From: Oscillospiraceae bacterium
Lineage (GTDB): Bacteria; Bacillota; Clostridia; Oscillospirales; CAG-272
Assembly: GCA_015063685.1 (NCBI GenBank)
Contig: SVTR01000019.1
Coordinates: 1-58,797, forward strand
Reading direction: 5' to 3'
DNA: 58,797 nt
The notes below the pieces were generated by a model. The model saw nothing but the letters and a program-made list of their open reading frames with translations. It was not told where the DNA came from and made no database searches. The position numbers were made by a program, and so were the translations under genes. Within the stretch, counting starts at the first letter, position 1; the number at the start of each line of letters is the position of its first letter. This document shows positions 7,611-15,645 of the stretch, one piece after another.

Positions 7611-10079
7611 ATGAACATTCGTATCGCCCTTGCAGGCAATCCGAACAGCGGTAAAACCACCCTGTTCAATGCGCTGACCGGCTCCAATCAGTACGTGGGC
7701 AACTGGCCCGGCGTCACGGTGGAGAAGAAGGAAGGTAAGCTGAAAAAGCATGATGGCGTCACCGTCACAGACCTGCCCGGTATCTACTCCCTGTCTCCCT
7801 ACACCCCCGAGGAGATCGTGGCCAGAAACTATCTGGTGGGTGAGCGTCCCGAGGTCATCCTCAATATCATCGACGGCACCAACCTGGAGCGCAACCTCTA
7901 CCTGACCACTCAACTCACCGAGCTTGGTATCCCCGTGGTCATCGCCATCAATATGATGGACGTGGTGCGCAAAAACGGCGATACCTTGGACACTCAACTG
8001 CTTTCTCAGCGTTTGGGATGCAAGATCGTGGAAATCTCTGCCCTCAAGGGTGACGGTGTCAACGAGGCCGCCGAGGAGGCCATCAAGGCCGCCTTCAATG
8101 AAAAAGCCGCTCCCACTCACGCTTTTTCGGGTGCGGTGGAGCACGCTCTGGCACACATCGAGGAGGCCGCCGTTCACGGTCTGCCTGAGGAGCAGCAGCG
8201 CTGGTATGCCATCAAAATTTTTGAGCGTGACGAAAAGGTTCTGTCCCAGCTCCAGCTTTCCGCAGAGAAGCTGTCTCATATTGAAAAGGATATCCAGGCC
8301 GCCGAGCGTGAGCTGGACGATGATGCTGAGTCCATTATCACAAACGAGCGTTACCTCTACATCGACCGCATCTTAAAGCCCTGCTTCAAGCGCAAGGCCG
8401 AGGGAAAGCTGACCACCTCGGATAAGATTGACAAGGTATTGACCAACCGATTCGCCGCTCTCCCCATTTTCGCGGTCATCATGTTCCTGGTCTACTACAT
8501 CTCGGTATCCACCGTGGGCACTTTGGTCACCGACTGGACCAACGACGGTGTGTTCGGTGATGGCTGGCGTCTTTTGGGCATCGGTACCGAGGAATATGAC
8601 ACCGACGCGGGCTCTGTAGCTACCGTGGATGAGCTCATCGTTCAAGCCGAAGAGAAGGGCATCGACGTTTCCGCTTACACCGCCGCCGTGACTGCGGGCA
8701 ACGCGGGTGAGGCCAAGAACGCCATTACCGATATTTTCCTCGCGTTCCCCCTGTCCACCGATCTTGACCTCGACGGTGACGGCGTCAAGGATCCCTACCT
8801 CTGGACCTACGAGGATGAGGAGACCTTTGACACCGCGTATATGACTCCCGACGAGGTTACCGAGGCTATCGAATTCGCCTACGGTACGGGCTTCGTGGAG
8901 CCTGATCCCGCCGATTACGGCGTGTGGATCCCCGGCATTCCCGTACTGGTGGAGCAGGGACTTACCGCTGCAGGTACCCCCGAGTGGCTGAACAGCCTGA
9001 TCCTTGACGGTATCGTGGGCGGTGTGGGCGCCGTTCTCGGCTTCGTGCCCCAGATCCTTGTTCTGTTCGTCATGCTGGCCTTCCTGGAGGCCTGCGGCTA
9101 TATGTCCCGCATCGCCTTCGTCCTTGACCGCATCTTCCGCAAGTTCGGTCTGTCGGGCAAGTCCTTTATCCCTATGCTCATCGGCACGGGCTGCGGTGTT
9201 CCCGGCATCATGGCCTCCCGTACCATTGAAAACGAGAGCGACCGCCGCATGACGGTCATCACCACCACCTTCATTCCCTGCGGCGCCAAGCTCCCCATCA
9301 TCGCCATGATCACCGCCGCCCTCTTTGACGGTGCCTGGTGGGTGGCCCCCGTGTGCTACTTCGCGGGCATTGCCGCCGTCATCGTCTCGGGTATCATGCT
9401 CAAGAAAACAAAGCTTTTCTCGGGCGAGCTGTCTCCCTTCGTCATGGAGCTGCCTGCTTACCATTGGCCCACCTTCGGCAGCGTTATGCGCTCCATGTGG
9501 GAGCGCGGCTGGTCCTTCATCAAGAAGGCGGGCACCGTCATCATGCTGTCCACCGTCATCATCTGGGCAGGCTCCTCCTTTGGCGTGGCCAATGGAGCCT
9601 TCGGCCTGTACCTGGAGATGCCCGAGGGCGGTATGAGCATTCTGGATTACATCGGCACCGCCGTAGGATGGATCTTCGCCCCCCTGGGCTTCTCGGATCC
9701 CACCGCCGCCGTGGCCACCCTCATGGGTCTTGTGGCCAAGGAAGAGGTTGTCGCCGTCTTCGGTGTCACCGAGTTCGCGGGTCTTGGCAAGCTGGCAGGC
9801 TTCTCCTTCCTGCTGTTCAACCTGCTCTGCGCCCCCTGTTTTGCCGCTATGGGTGCCATCCGCCGCGAGATGAACAGCGCGAAATGGACGGCCTTCGCCA
9901 TCACCTATCAGTGCCTCTTTGCCTACGCCATCTCCCTCATGGTCTACCAGTTCGGCCTCCTGTTCACAGGGGCTATGGGCGGGATCAATATTCTGTGGCT
10001 GGTCATCGCCTGTGTCCTGCTCTTGGGTATGCTGTTCCAGCTGTTCAGACCCTATAAGACATCTGCAAAAAAAGTTTAA
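7611..10079 (+). CDS. feoB: FeoB, GTP-driven ferrous iron transporter
   Basis: An 822-residue inner-membrane Fe(II) transporter. The N-terminal G domain shows G1 GNPNSGKTT (9-17), G3 DLPG (54-57), G4 NMMD (114-117) and G5 SAL (143-145), followed by the helical spacer to about 280. Gate regions with repeated TM helices contain the conserved FIPMLIGTGCGVPGI and the second-gate LVAKEEVV and LCAPCFAAMGAIRREM. Unusual: between TM1 (about 285-300) and the first gate there is an extracytoplasmic insertion of ~150 residues. It contains a DxDxDGxxD calcium-loop-like motif (Asp386, 388, 390, 394), absent from standard FeoB. GAGAGGATCAAC precedes the start. The two following small genes are part of the same unit. 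Confidence 0.96.
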   Translation: MNIRIALAGNPNSGKTTLFNALTGSNQYVGNWPGVTVEKKEGKLKKHDGVTVTDLPGIYSLSPYTPEEIVARNYLVGERPEVILNIIDGTNLERNLYLTTQLTELGIPVVIAINMMDVVRKNGDTLDTQLLSQRLGCKIVEISALKGDGVNEAAEEAIKAAFNEKAAPTHAFSGAVEHALAHIEEAAVHGLPEEQQRWYAIKIFERDEKVLSQLQLSAEKLSHIEKDIQAAERELDDDAESIITNERYLYIDRILKPCFKRKAEGKLTTSDKIDKVLTNRFAALPIFAVIMFLVYYISVSTVGTLVTDWTNDGVFGDGWRLLGIGTEEYDTDAGSVATVDELIVQAEEKGIDVSAYTAAVTAGNAGEAKNAITDIFLAFPLSTDLDLDGDGVKDPYLWTYEDEETFDTAYMTPDEVTEAIEFAYGTGFVEPDPADYGVWIPGIPVLVEQGLTAAGTPEWLNSLILDGIVGGVGAVLGFVPQILVLFVMLAFLEACGYMSRIAFVLDRIFRKFGLSGKSFIPMLIGTGCGVPGIMASRTIENESDRRMTVITTTFIPCGAKLPIIAMITAALFDGAWWVAPVCYFAGIAAVIVSGIMLKKTKLFSGELSPFVMELPAYHWPTFGSVMRSMWERGWSFIKKAGTVIMLSTVIIWAGSSFGVANGAFGLYLEMPEGGMSILDYIGTAVGWIFAPLGFSDPTAAVATLMGLVAKEEVVAVFGVTEFAGLGKLAGFSFLLFNLLCAPCFAAMGAIRREMNSAKWTAFAITYQCLFAYAISLMVYQFGLLFTGAMGGINILWLVIACVLLLGMLFQLFRPYKTSAKKV

Positions 10080-10085
10080 TCAATA

Positions 10086-10100
10086 AAATTGTTGTTTAGT
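10086..10100 (+). repeat. R3 head fragment after feoB
   Basis: AAAATTGTTGTTTAG matches the head of the R3 repeat family. It lies 6 bases after the feoB stop codon and is followed by an R2 hairpin pair rather than an R3 body. Confidence 0.6.
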
Positions 10101-10117
10101 GGGATTATTGTGATTCT

Positions 10118-10210
10118 GTAGGGGCGGATTCCATATCTGCCGTTACAAAAAATGATTGATCCCCATAGACATTTCGGAGGTTTTCGGGCGGATATGGAAT
10201 CCGCCCCTAC
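10118..10210. repeat. R2 hairpin pair (GTAGGGGCGG...), copy a
   Basis: The left hairpin GTAGGGGCGGATTCCATATC is mirrored by its inverted copy ending GATATGGAATCCGCCCCTAC. Each arm is itself a hairpin with a GGCGGAT/ATCCGCC stem. It lies between feoB and the Cys-rich peptide gene, inside the operon. Members recur at 12.0, 28.7, 32.6, 37.5 and 58.7 kb. Confidence 0.9.
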
Positions 10211-10278
10211 GACCACATTGGTTATACACCCCGTAAATAACATTTACACTTCAAAATCCCCACGAAAGGAGTACTTCC

Positions 10279-10503
10279 ATGCTGCAATACCTCCCTACCA
10301 TTATCATATGTATCGTCCTCGCCGCCTTCTTCGGCCTGCTCATCTGGAGCATGATCCGAGATAAGAAGAAAGGAAAGTCCTCCTGCGGCGGCTGTTGCTC
10401 CTCCTGTGCCATGAGCGGTCATTGTCATCCCGCTGCTCAAAAGTCAACGGGACAGACCAAGAACGATGGTACTCCCAAGGCCGAGAAAGGAGCAACCCAA
10501 TGA
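10279..10503 (+). CDS. FeoB-associated Cys-rich membrane peptide
   Basis: A 74-residue protein with one N-terminal TM helix (about 4-25) and a short basic stretch. The cytoplasmic tail is rich in cysteine and histidine (SCGGCCSSCAMSGHCH). It matches the FeoB-associated Cys-rich membrane protein type. The role is unproven but is thought to be iron handling at FeoB. AAAGGAG precedes the start. Its stop overlaps the start of the HMA gene (ATGA). The position directly after feoB supports the call. Confidence 0.9.
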   Translation: MLQYLPTIIICIVLAAFFGLLIWSMIRDKKKGKSSCGGCCSSCAMSGHCHPAAQKSTGQTKNDGTPKAEKGATQ

Positions 10504-10757
10504 TCAAGATCACCGTAAAAGTTGACGGCATGATGTGCGGTATGTGCGAAGCCCACGTCAACGACGCCGTCCGTCGCACCCTCTCCGTAAAGAAAGTAAC
10601 CTCCAATCATCGCCGCGGGGAGACGATAATCCTCAGTGAACACGACATAGCGGATGAGCGCATTGCTGCCGCCATCAAGGAAAGTGGCTACGACTTCCGT
10701 GGCTTGACCCGCGAGGAAGCCAAAGCGGGTGGCCTGTTGGGACTGTTTCGCAAGTAA
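10500..10757 (+). CDS. Heavy-metal-associated (HMA) domain protein
   Basis: An 85-residue ferredoxin-fold metal-binding protein. The usual GMTCxxC loop appears as GMMCGMCEAHV (Cys near residues 13 and 16), followed by the beta-alpha-beta-beta-alpha-beta pattern ending ESGYDF. It has a short C-terminal extension EEAKAGGLLGLFRK. Such proteins carry Cu(I) or related thiophilic metals. Here translational coupling to the FeoB-associated peptide suggests a metallochaperone or metal-sensing role in the iron operon, which is inference. The start at 10500 is set by AAAGGAG and the ATGA overlap. Confidence 0.88.
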   Translation: MIKITVKVDGMMCGMCEAHVNDAVRRTLSVKKVTSNHRRGETIILSEHDIADERIAAAIKESGYDFRGLTREEAKAGGLLGLFRK

Positions 10758-10784
10758 GAACAAATCCGTTTTGATATAAAATAA

Positions 10785-10823
10785 AATACCCACCAACGAT
10801 CATTGCAGTCGTTGGTGGGTATT
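10785..10823 (-). terminator. Terminator between HMA gene and serA
   Basis: A 15-bp perfect stem (10785-10799 with 10809-10823). On the minus strand the stem is followed by a T-rich tract, so it ends serA transcription. It probably also stops the feo transcript from the other side. Confidence 0.85.
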
Positions 10824-10841
10824 GTATTTCGGTGAAATGAA

Positions 10842-12002
10842 TCAGAGCACTCTGACGCGAAGCACACCGTTGACGGCGGTCAGATGCTCGGCCACGGCGG
10901 CGGGAACCTCGCCCGTCACGTCCAGGATAGTGTAGGCGGCGTTACCGCGGGACTTGTTGGTCATGTTCTCGATGTTCAGCCCCTCGGCGGCCACGGCACC
11001 CGTGAGGCTGGTCAGCATACCGGGGATGTTCTCGTGCAGCACGCAGAGGCGGGTATCGCCCGAGCGAGGCATGGAGACGGCAGGGAAGTTGACGCTGTTC
11101 TTGATGTTACCGTTTTGGAGGTAATCGTCCATCTGGAGGGCGGCCATGACGGCGCAATTGTCCTCGGACTCCTCGGTGGAGGCGCCCAGGTGAGGGATCA
11201 GGATGGCGCCGGGAACGCCGATCAGCTCGGGGGTGGCGAAGTCGGTGACGTAGCGGGAGACCTTACCGCTGGCCAGGGCCTCGATCATGTCGGCGGACTT
11301 GACCAAAGAATCGCGGGAGAGATTGATGATCTTGACGCCGTCCTTCATGTTCGCCATGGTGGAGGCGTTGATCATGCCCTTGGTGTCGGCGGTGGCGGGG
11401 ACGTGAATGGTGATGTAGTCGGCCACCTTGTAGACCTCCTCATAGGAGGCGGCGTGGGTGATGTTGTGGTTCAGGTTCCAGGCGGCATCCACCGACAGGT
11501 AGGGGTCACAGCCCACCACCTTCATGCCCAAACGGACGGCGATGTTGGCCACCAGACCGCCGATGGCACCCAGGCCGATGACGCCCAGGGTTTTGCCTTG
11601 GATCTCGGTGCCCGCGAACTTGGACTTGTTCTTCTCCACAGTCTTGGCGGCGTCGGGATCGTCCTTCAAGGTGCCGACCCACTCGATGCCCGCCACGATG
11701 TCACGGGAGGCCAGGAGCAGGGCGCAGACGGCCAGCTCCTTGACGCCGTTGGCGTTGGCGCCGGGAGTGTTGAAGACCACGATACCCTCGGAGGTGCACT
11801 TGTCCAGGGGAATGTTGTTGACACCAGCACCTGCGCGGGCGATGGCCAGCAGCTCGGGGTTGAAATCCATGTCCAGCATATTGGCGGAGCGGACCATGAT
11901 GCCCTCGGGGGCGGTCACGTCGGTGCCGACGTTGTAGAGGGCGGCGTCCAGCTTGTCGGTGCCGACCTTGGCGATCTTGTTGAGCAGTTGAATGTTTTTC
12001 AT
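10842..12002 (-). CDS. serA: D-3-phosphoglycerate dehydrogenase
   Basis: A 386-residue enzyme for the first step of serine synthesis: 3-phosphoglycerate plus NAD+ to 3-phosphohydroxypyruvate. The order is an N-terminal catalytic half (ARAGAGVNNIPLDKC), the Rossmann fold with VIGLGAIGG, the catalytic region ending HLGASTEES (His), and a C-terminal ACT domain (about 310-386, LHENIPGMLTSL) that may bind serine for feedback. It is a short SerA type without the intervening ASB domain. The start at 12002 is set by CAGGAGAAC. The upstream in-frame opening to 12074 runs through a repeat hairpin and is not coding. It lies downstream of serC on the same strand. Confidence 0.95.
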   Translation of the reverse strand: MKNIQLLNKIAKVGTDKLDAALYNVGTDVTAPEGIMVRSANMLDMDFNPELLAIARAGAGVNNIPLDKCTSEGIVVFNTPGANANGVKELAVCALLLASRDIVAGIEWVGTLKDDPDAAKTVEKNKSKFAGTEIQGKTLGVIGLGAIGGLVANIAVRLGMKVVGCDPYLSVDAAWNLNHNITHAASYEEVYKVADYITIHVPATADTKGMINASTMANMKDGVKIINLSRDSLVKSADMIEALASGKVSRYVTDFATPELIGVPGAILIPHLGASTEESEDNCAVMAALQMDDYLQNGNIKNSVNFPAVSMPRSGDTRLCVLHENIPGMLTSLTGAVAAEGLNIENMTNKSRGNAAYTILDVTGEVPAAVAEHLTAVNGVLRVRVL

Positions 12003-12033
12003 GATGGATGTTCTCCTGTATCGGTAATAATCT

Positions 12034-12093
12034 GGGCGCACCTGTACGCGCCCGTGAAATGAAGTCGGGCGCACACATAGGTGCGCCCCTACG
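12034..12093. repeat. R2 hairpin pair, copy b
   Basis: Two inverted copies: a left hairpin GGGCGC...GCGCCC (12034-12053) and a right copy ending GGTGCGCCCCTACGG. The stems read GGGCGCAC/GTGCGCCC. They differ from the other members but keep pairing and the CCCCTAC edge. The pair lies between serC and serA. Confidence 0.75.
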
Positions 12094-12123
12094 GTTGTGC
12101 TGTTTATGAGTTGGTTGCAATTG

Positions 12124-12168
12124 GAGATCCTTCGGCTACGCCTTAAGGCTTCGCTCAGGATGACTCCA
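12124..12168 (-). repeat. GTCATCCTGAGCG-type hairpin repeat (R5)
   Basis: On the minus strand it reads GTCATCCTGAGCGAAGCC, a short loop, then a complementary GGC...GAAGGATCTC. This is the widespread clostridial intergenic repeat type. A related inverted pair occurs at 37.3 kb. Confidence 0.7.
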
Positions 12169-12194
12169 AAGAGTAAATATTTTTTTGAAAGTTT

Positions 12195-12262
12195 TGGAGA
12201 TCCCCAAGAACCTTTTTCAAAAGGTTCTTGGGCGGGGGTCAGGGGCAGAGCCCTTGCGTTCC
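12195..12262 (-). repeat. AAGAACCTTTTxAAAAGGTTCTT hairpin repeat (R4) after serC
   Basis: Immediately after the serC stop, the minus strand carries a G/C-rich lead and then a strong AAGAACCTTTT/AAAAGGTTCTT stem. The stem is followed by GGGGATCTCC and a T-rich tract. It could end or attenuate the serC transcript before serA. A similar stem lies before the gene at 28815. Confidence 0.7.
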
Positions 12263-13354
12263 TTACGCCTTGGGGTTCTCGGCGGCGAACTTCTTCATGA
12301 ACTCCACCAGAGCCGCAACGCCCTCGTAGGGCATGGCGTTGTAGATGGAGGCGCGCATACCGCCCACGGAACGGTGACCCTTCAGGTTCTTCATACCGGC
12401 CTTGGCCGCCTCGGAGGCGAACTTCTTGTCCAGGTCGGGGTTGCCGGTAACGAAGGTGACGTTCATCATGGAGCGGGAATCAGCCTTGACGGGGGCGATG
12501 TAGTAGTCCTGGCTATCCAGGTAATCGTACAGAAGCGCGGCCTTCTTGATATTCTTCTCCTTCATGGCCTCCAGTCCGCCCTGCTCCAGGAGGTACTCGC
12601 AGACCAGACCCAGCATGTAGATGGTGTAGCAGGGAGGGGTGTTGTACATGGAGTCATTGTCGGCCATGGTCTTCCACTCCAGCATGGTGGGAGCCTTGGG
12701 ATCGCAGTAATCCAGCAGATCCTCGCGGACGATGACCACGGTCACGCCAGCGGGAGCCATGTTCTTCTGGGCGCCGGCGTAGATGACGCCGAACTTGGTG
12801 ACGTCCACGGGCTCGGAGAGGATGCAGGAGGACATATCGGCCACCAGAGGCACGTCACCGGTGTCGGGGACAGCGGCGTACTTGGTGCCGTAGATGGTGT
12901 TGTTGTAGCAAACGTGGACGTAGGCGGCGTCGGGGCGCACCATGTCCGCGGTGATGGTGGGGATATGGTCGAAGTTATCGTCCTTGGTGGTGGCGATGCA
13001 CTTGACGTCGTAGCCCATCTTCTGGGCTTCCTTGAAGGCCTTGCCCGAGAACTGGCCCGAGACCACGTAGTCAGCCTTGCCGGTGCGGCCGATCAGGTTG
13101 ATCGGGACCGAGGCGAACTGGGTGGAGGCGCCGCCCTGGAGGAAGAGCACCTTGTAGTTGTCGGGAATATTCATAAGCTTGCGCAGGTCAGCCTGCGTTT
13201 TGGCGATGATGGCTTCATAATCCGGAGATCGGTGAGACATCTCCATGACGGACATACCGGACTCGCCATAGCAGACCAACTCGGACGCTGCTTTCTCGAG
13301 AACCGGGACGGGAAGCATAGAGGGGCCTGCCGAAAAGTTAAAGACTCTGTTCAT
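12263..13354 (-). CDS. serC: Phosphoserine aminotransferase
   Basis: A 363-residue PLP enzyme of aminotransferase class V. It converts 3-phosphohydroxypyruvate and glutamate to phosphoserine. Recognisable parts are NFSAGPSMLPVPVLEKA at the start, the GGAST phosphate-binding segment, the PLP lysine in AGAQKNMAPAG and the C-terminal GHRSVGGMRASIYNAMP. The length is normal. ACGGAGG lies before 13354. With serA 260 bases downstream it forms the serine biosynthesis unit. No serB is in the window. Confidence 0.96.
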   Translation of the reverse strand: MNRVFNFSAGPSMLPVPVLEKAASELVCYGESGMSVMEMSHRSPDYEAIIAKTQADLRKLMNIPDNYKVLFLQGGASTQFASVPINLIGRTGKADYVVSGQFSGKAFKEAQKMGYDVKCIATTKDDNFDHIPTITADMVRPDAAYVHVCYNNTIYGTKYAAVPDTGDVPLVADMSSCILSEPVDVTKFGVIYAGAQKNMAPAGVTVVIVREDLLDYCDPKAPTMLEWKTMADNDSMYNTPPCYTIYMLGLVCEYLLEQGGLEAMKEKNIKKAALLYDYLDSQDYYIAPVKADSRSMMNVTFVTGNPDLDKKFASEAAKAGMKNLKGHRSVGGMRASIYNAMPYEGVAALVEFMKKFAAENPKA

Positions 13355-13445
13355 AATGAACCTCCGTTAAGAAAAAATAGTACGCTTACGGTGTTTTTGA
13401 CAGCTCCGCAAGCGGCAGATCGCTCTTTCAAAAACGATTGTATTT

Positions 13446-13474
13446 ATGATAGCACATTTGCAAGTTTTTGTCAA
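13446..13474 (-). promoter_or_regulatory. serC promoter
   Basis: On the minus strand, TTGACA (13474-13469), a 17-base spacer and TATCAT (13451-13446). An ~85-base leader follows. I saw no T-box or known riboswitch in it. The rest of 13475-13635 shows no gene. Confidence 0.85.
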
Positions 13475-13635
13475 GCATTTTTGCAAAAATAATTGATAAT
13501 ATCAAAAAAATGCGGCTTTTTTGTTGGAAATATAACCGAGCAAAGTGAAAAAGTTGCAAAAATGATGGGATTATGAAAAATGTAGGTACAAATTTGCTTT
13601 GAGGAAAAGCCGAGGCTGCTTTTTATGTCCTGCAT

Positions 13636-13667
13636 ATAAAAAGCTCCCGCTTTCCGTGCGGGAGCTT
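13636..13667 (-). terminator. Terminator of the serine dehydratase operon
   Basis: The stem AAGCTCCCGC (13641-13650) with GCGGGAGCTT (13658-13667) is followed on the minus strand by a T run. Confidence 0.85.
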
Positions 13668-13671
13668 GGGA

Positions 13672-14883
13672 TTATGGTTCGCCGGGATGTTGATAAAGCT
13701 GAGCCAGCCCCCCCTCGGAGGTCTCGCGGTACAGAGCCGACATATCCTTGCCCGTGCGGTACATGGTCTCCACCACCAGGTCAAAGGAGATCTTACGGCT
13801 ACCCGATAGAAAGTTGGCCAGGGACAGGGCGTTGATGGCGCGCATGGCGGCCACGGCGTTTCGCTCGATGCAAGGGATCTGCACCAGACCGCAAACGGGG
13901 TCGCAGGTCAGACCCAGGTGATGCTCCAGGGACATCTCAGCGGCGTACTCAATCTGATCAATGCCCATTTCAAACAGCTCGCAAAGGCCTGCGGCAGCCA
14001 TGGAGCAGGCGGTGCCGACCTCAGCTTGGCAGCCGCACTCAGCGCCGCTGACCGAGGCGTTGGTGGCCACGATGTTACCAATGAGTCCCGCTACCGCCAG
14101 AGCGCGGATGACGGCCTTATCAGAGAAGGCGTTTTTGTCCTGCATATATTTCAAGACCGCAGGCACCACGCCGCAGGAGCCGCAGGTGGGGGCGGTGACG
14201 ATCTTGCCGCAGTCGGCATTCTGCTCGCTGACCGCAAAGGCATACGCGCAGACCATACGGTTCTCGCGGGTCTGTGGACTTTCGTCGATGTGCCGCTGAT
14301 TAAACAGCTTTTGTGCTTTGCGTTCCACCTTGAGTCCGCCGGGCAGGGTACCCGTGTGTATCAGACCCTCGCGGATGGCGGCACACATGGTGTCCCATAC
14401 CTTGGAAAGAAAGTGGGGAAACTCCTCGTCCTCATGCTCAAAAACGTAATCAGACAAACGGATATTGCGGGAACGGCAGATCTCGGCGATCTCGGTAAAG
14501 CTGTTCTCGGCGTAGATGTCCTCGGCCACGGCCTTGGGTACGCCCACCTCGCGGATCTCGCCACCGCCCACTGACAGATAAGTCTTGCGTCCCAGCTCGC
14601 CCTGATCACCGTAGGCGATCAGCTCGATGGTGTTGGGATGGGCCAGGGGCCGATCCTCGGTATCAAAAATGATGTGCGCGGGGATGGGAGAGAGTGCGTC
14701 GGCCACGGCGCGGTCGGTTCCGTGACCCTCGCCCGTCTTGGAGAGAGAGCCGTAGAGGATGACCTCAAAGCGGGTGGCGTTGGGATAGGCTTTTTTCATG
14801 CTTTTGGCGGCAAAGGCGGGACCCATGGTATGAGAGCTGGAGGGGCCGATGCCGATCTTATAGATGCTTCTGATGGATTTCAT
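13672..14883 (-). CDS. sdaA: L-serine ammonia-lyase, single-chain, iron-sulfur type
   Basis: A 403-residue [4Fe-4S] L-serine dehydratase that deaminates serine to pyruvate and ammonia. The N-terminal beta-type domain opens with SIYKIGIGPSSSHTMGP. The C-terminal alpha-type domain carries the cluster cysteines in TAPTCGSCGVVP, CDPVCGL and QIPCIERN. Both domains are in one chain, as in E. coli SdaA. The start at 14883 is chosen by the conserved MKSIRSIYKIG and GTAAGGAA upstream. It follows the ThyX-like gene by 11 bases and shares its promoter. It degrades what the neighbouring serC/serA genes make, so opposite regulation is expected. Confidence 0.95.
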   Translation of the reverse strand: MKSIRSIYKIGIGPSSSHTMGPAFAAKSMKKAYPNATRFEVILYGSLSKTGEGHGTDRAVADALSPIPAHIIFDTEDRPLAHPNTIELIAYGDQGELGRKTYLSVGGGEIREVGVPKAVAEDIYAENSFTEIAEICRSRNIRLSDYVFEHEDEEFPHFLSKVWDTMCAAIREGLIHTGTLPGGLKVERKAQKLFNQRHIDESPQTRENRMVCAYAFAVSEQNADCGKIVTAPTCGSCGVVPAVLKYMQDKNAFSDKAVIRALAVAGLIGNIVATNASVSGAECGCQAEVGTACSMAAAGLCELFEMGIDQIEYAAEMSLEHHLGLTCDPVCGLVQIPCIERNAVAAMRAINALSLANFLSGSRKISFDLVVETMYRTGKDMSALYRETSEGGLAQLYQHPGEP

Positions 14884-14894
14884 GTGGATATTCC

Positions 14895-15518
14895 TTACTC
14901 CTTCACACAGATCCATTCCTTGGCGCAGGGCAGGGACAGAATCCAATCGCAAAGCACGTGCCATTCGGCCAGCTTGTGGTGACGGCGGGCGTAGTAGATA
15001 TTGACAAGGTTCTCATAGTTGAGGGTGACGGTGCGCATCTGATTGTAGGAGGAGGGGAGAGATTGGATCATGTTGTGCCAAGGCTGGCGGTTGGTCTTGT
15101 CCTCCAAAAATTTCTGACGCTCGGACTCCAGATAGGCAATGGTGGCATCAAGGAGCGCCAGACCGCCCTCGTCCATGCGGTCGTGGGAGAAATCATCACG
15201 CTCAAAGGCCTTGGCGTGGATCTTGTGCATGGTGGAGGTGGAGTTGGCCACGGTGCCCACCTTATAGGTGTCAAATTCCTTCCACCAGTAGAGGGGGGCG
15301 GTGATGTCCACCGACACGAAGATCTGACGGAGGAATTTTCTGTGGTCAGAGCCCGCGGTAGCCAGACGGTGACCCAGATCCAAATCAGCAGGGCCTACCA
15401 CGAAGGAGCCCTTTTCGTCGTAATAGCTGTCGGACTTATCCCAGCTATTCATGGGATTGCGCGCGCCGCGGATGGCGTTATCCATATTCATAACGGCAGA
15501 TCTGTCTACTTTCAGCAT
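14895..15518 (-). CDS. ThyX-fold-like protein lacking the ThyX active-site motif
   Basis: A 207-residue soluble protein. Its layout echoes flavin-dependent thymidylate synthase. A central strand-helix segment, DHRKFLRQIFVSVDITAPLY, is followed by a region in the place of the ThyX motif. A C-terminal YENLVNIYYARRHHKLAEW helix resembles the ThyX FFxLRxxxxAQWEIR helix. The diagnostic RHRxxSxNxxSxR motif is replaced by KEFDTYKVGTVANSTSTMH, so it is unlikely to make dTMP. Database entries of this type are usually called hypothetical, so the fold assignment is my inference. GGGAGG before 15518 and a perfect promoter set the start. It is co-transcribed with L-serine dehydratase. Confidence 0.6.
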   Translation of the reverse strand: MLKVDRSAVMNMDNAIRGARNPMNSWDKSDSYYDEKGSFVVGPADLDLGHRLATAGSDHRKFLRQIFVSVDITAPLYWWKEFDTYKVGTVANSTSTMHKIHAKAFERDDFSHDRMDEGGLALLDATIAYLESERQKFLEDKTNRQPWHNMIQSLPSSYNQMRTVTLNYENLVNIYYARRHHKLAEWHVLCDWILSLPCAKEWICVKE

Positions 15519-15550
15519 GAGAACCTCCCGGGTTGCAATTTTCTATAGCC

Positions 15551-15579
15551 ATTATATCATAAGGCGAAGGGAATGTCAA
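15551..15579 (-). promoter_or_regulatory. Promoter of the ThyX-like/serine dehydratase operon
   Basis: On the minus strand, TTGACA (15579-15574), a 17-base spacer and TATAAT (15556-15551). It is a perfect consensus with a short leader. Confidence 0.93.
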
Positions 15580-15606
15580 GCGGAGAAATGATGGCCTGTC
15601 CGTACA

Positions 15607-15638
15607 AAAATCCCCTTGGCATACGCCAAGGGGATTTT
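15607..15638 (-). terminator. Terminator after the triple-Ig sigma partner gene
   Basis: A perfect 14-bp stem, AAAATCCCCTTGGC with its complement, around a 4-base loop. The T run on the minus strand closes the sigma/partner operon. Confidence 0.92.
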
Positions 15639-15645
15639 CATGGAA

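Noticed and set aside
12003..12074. N-terminal extension of serA (24 residues)
   Set aside because: It lies on an R2 hairpin, has no Shine-Dalgarno, and the conserved protein begins at 12002.
13355..13446. T-box or serine riboswitch before serC
   Set aside because: No T-box AGGGTGGNACCGCG core, no specifier loop and no attenuator terminator in the leader.
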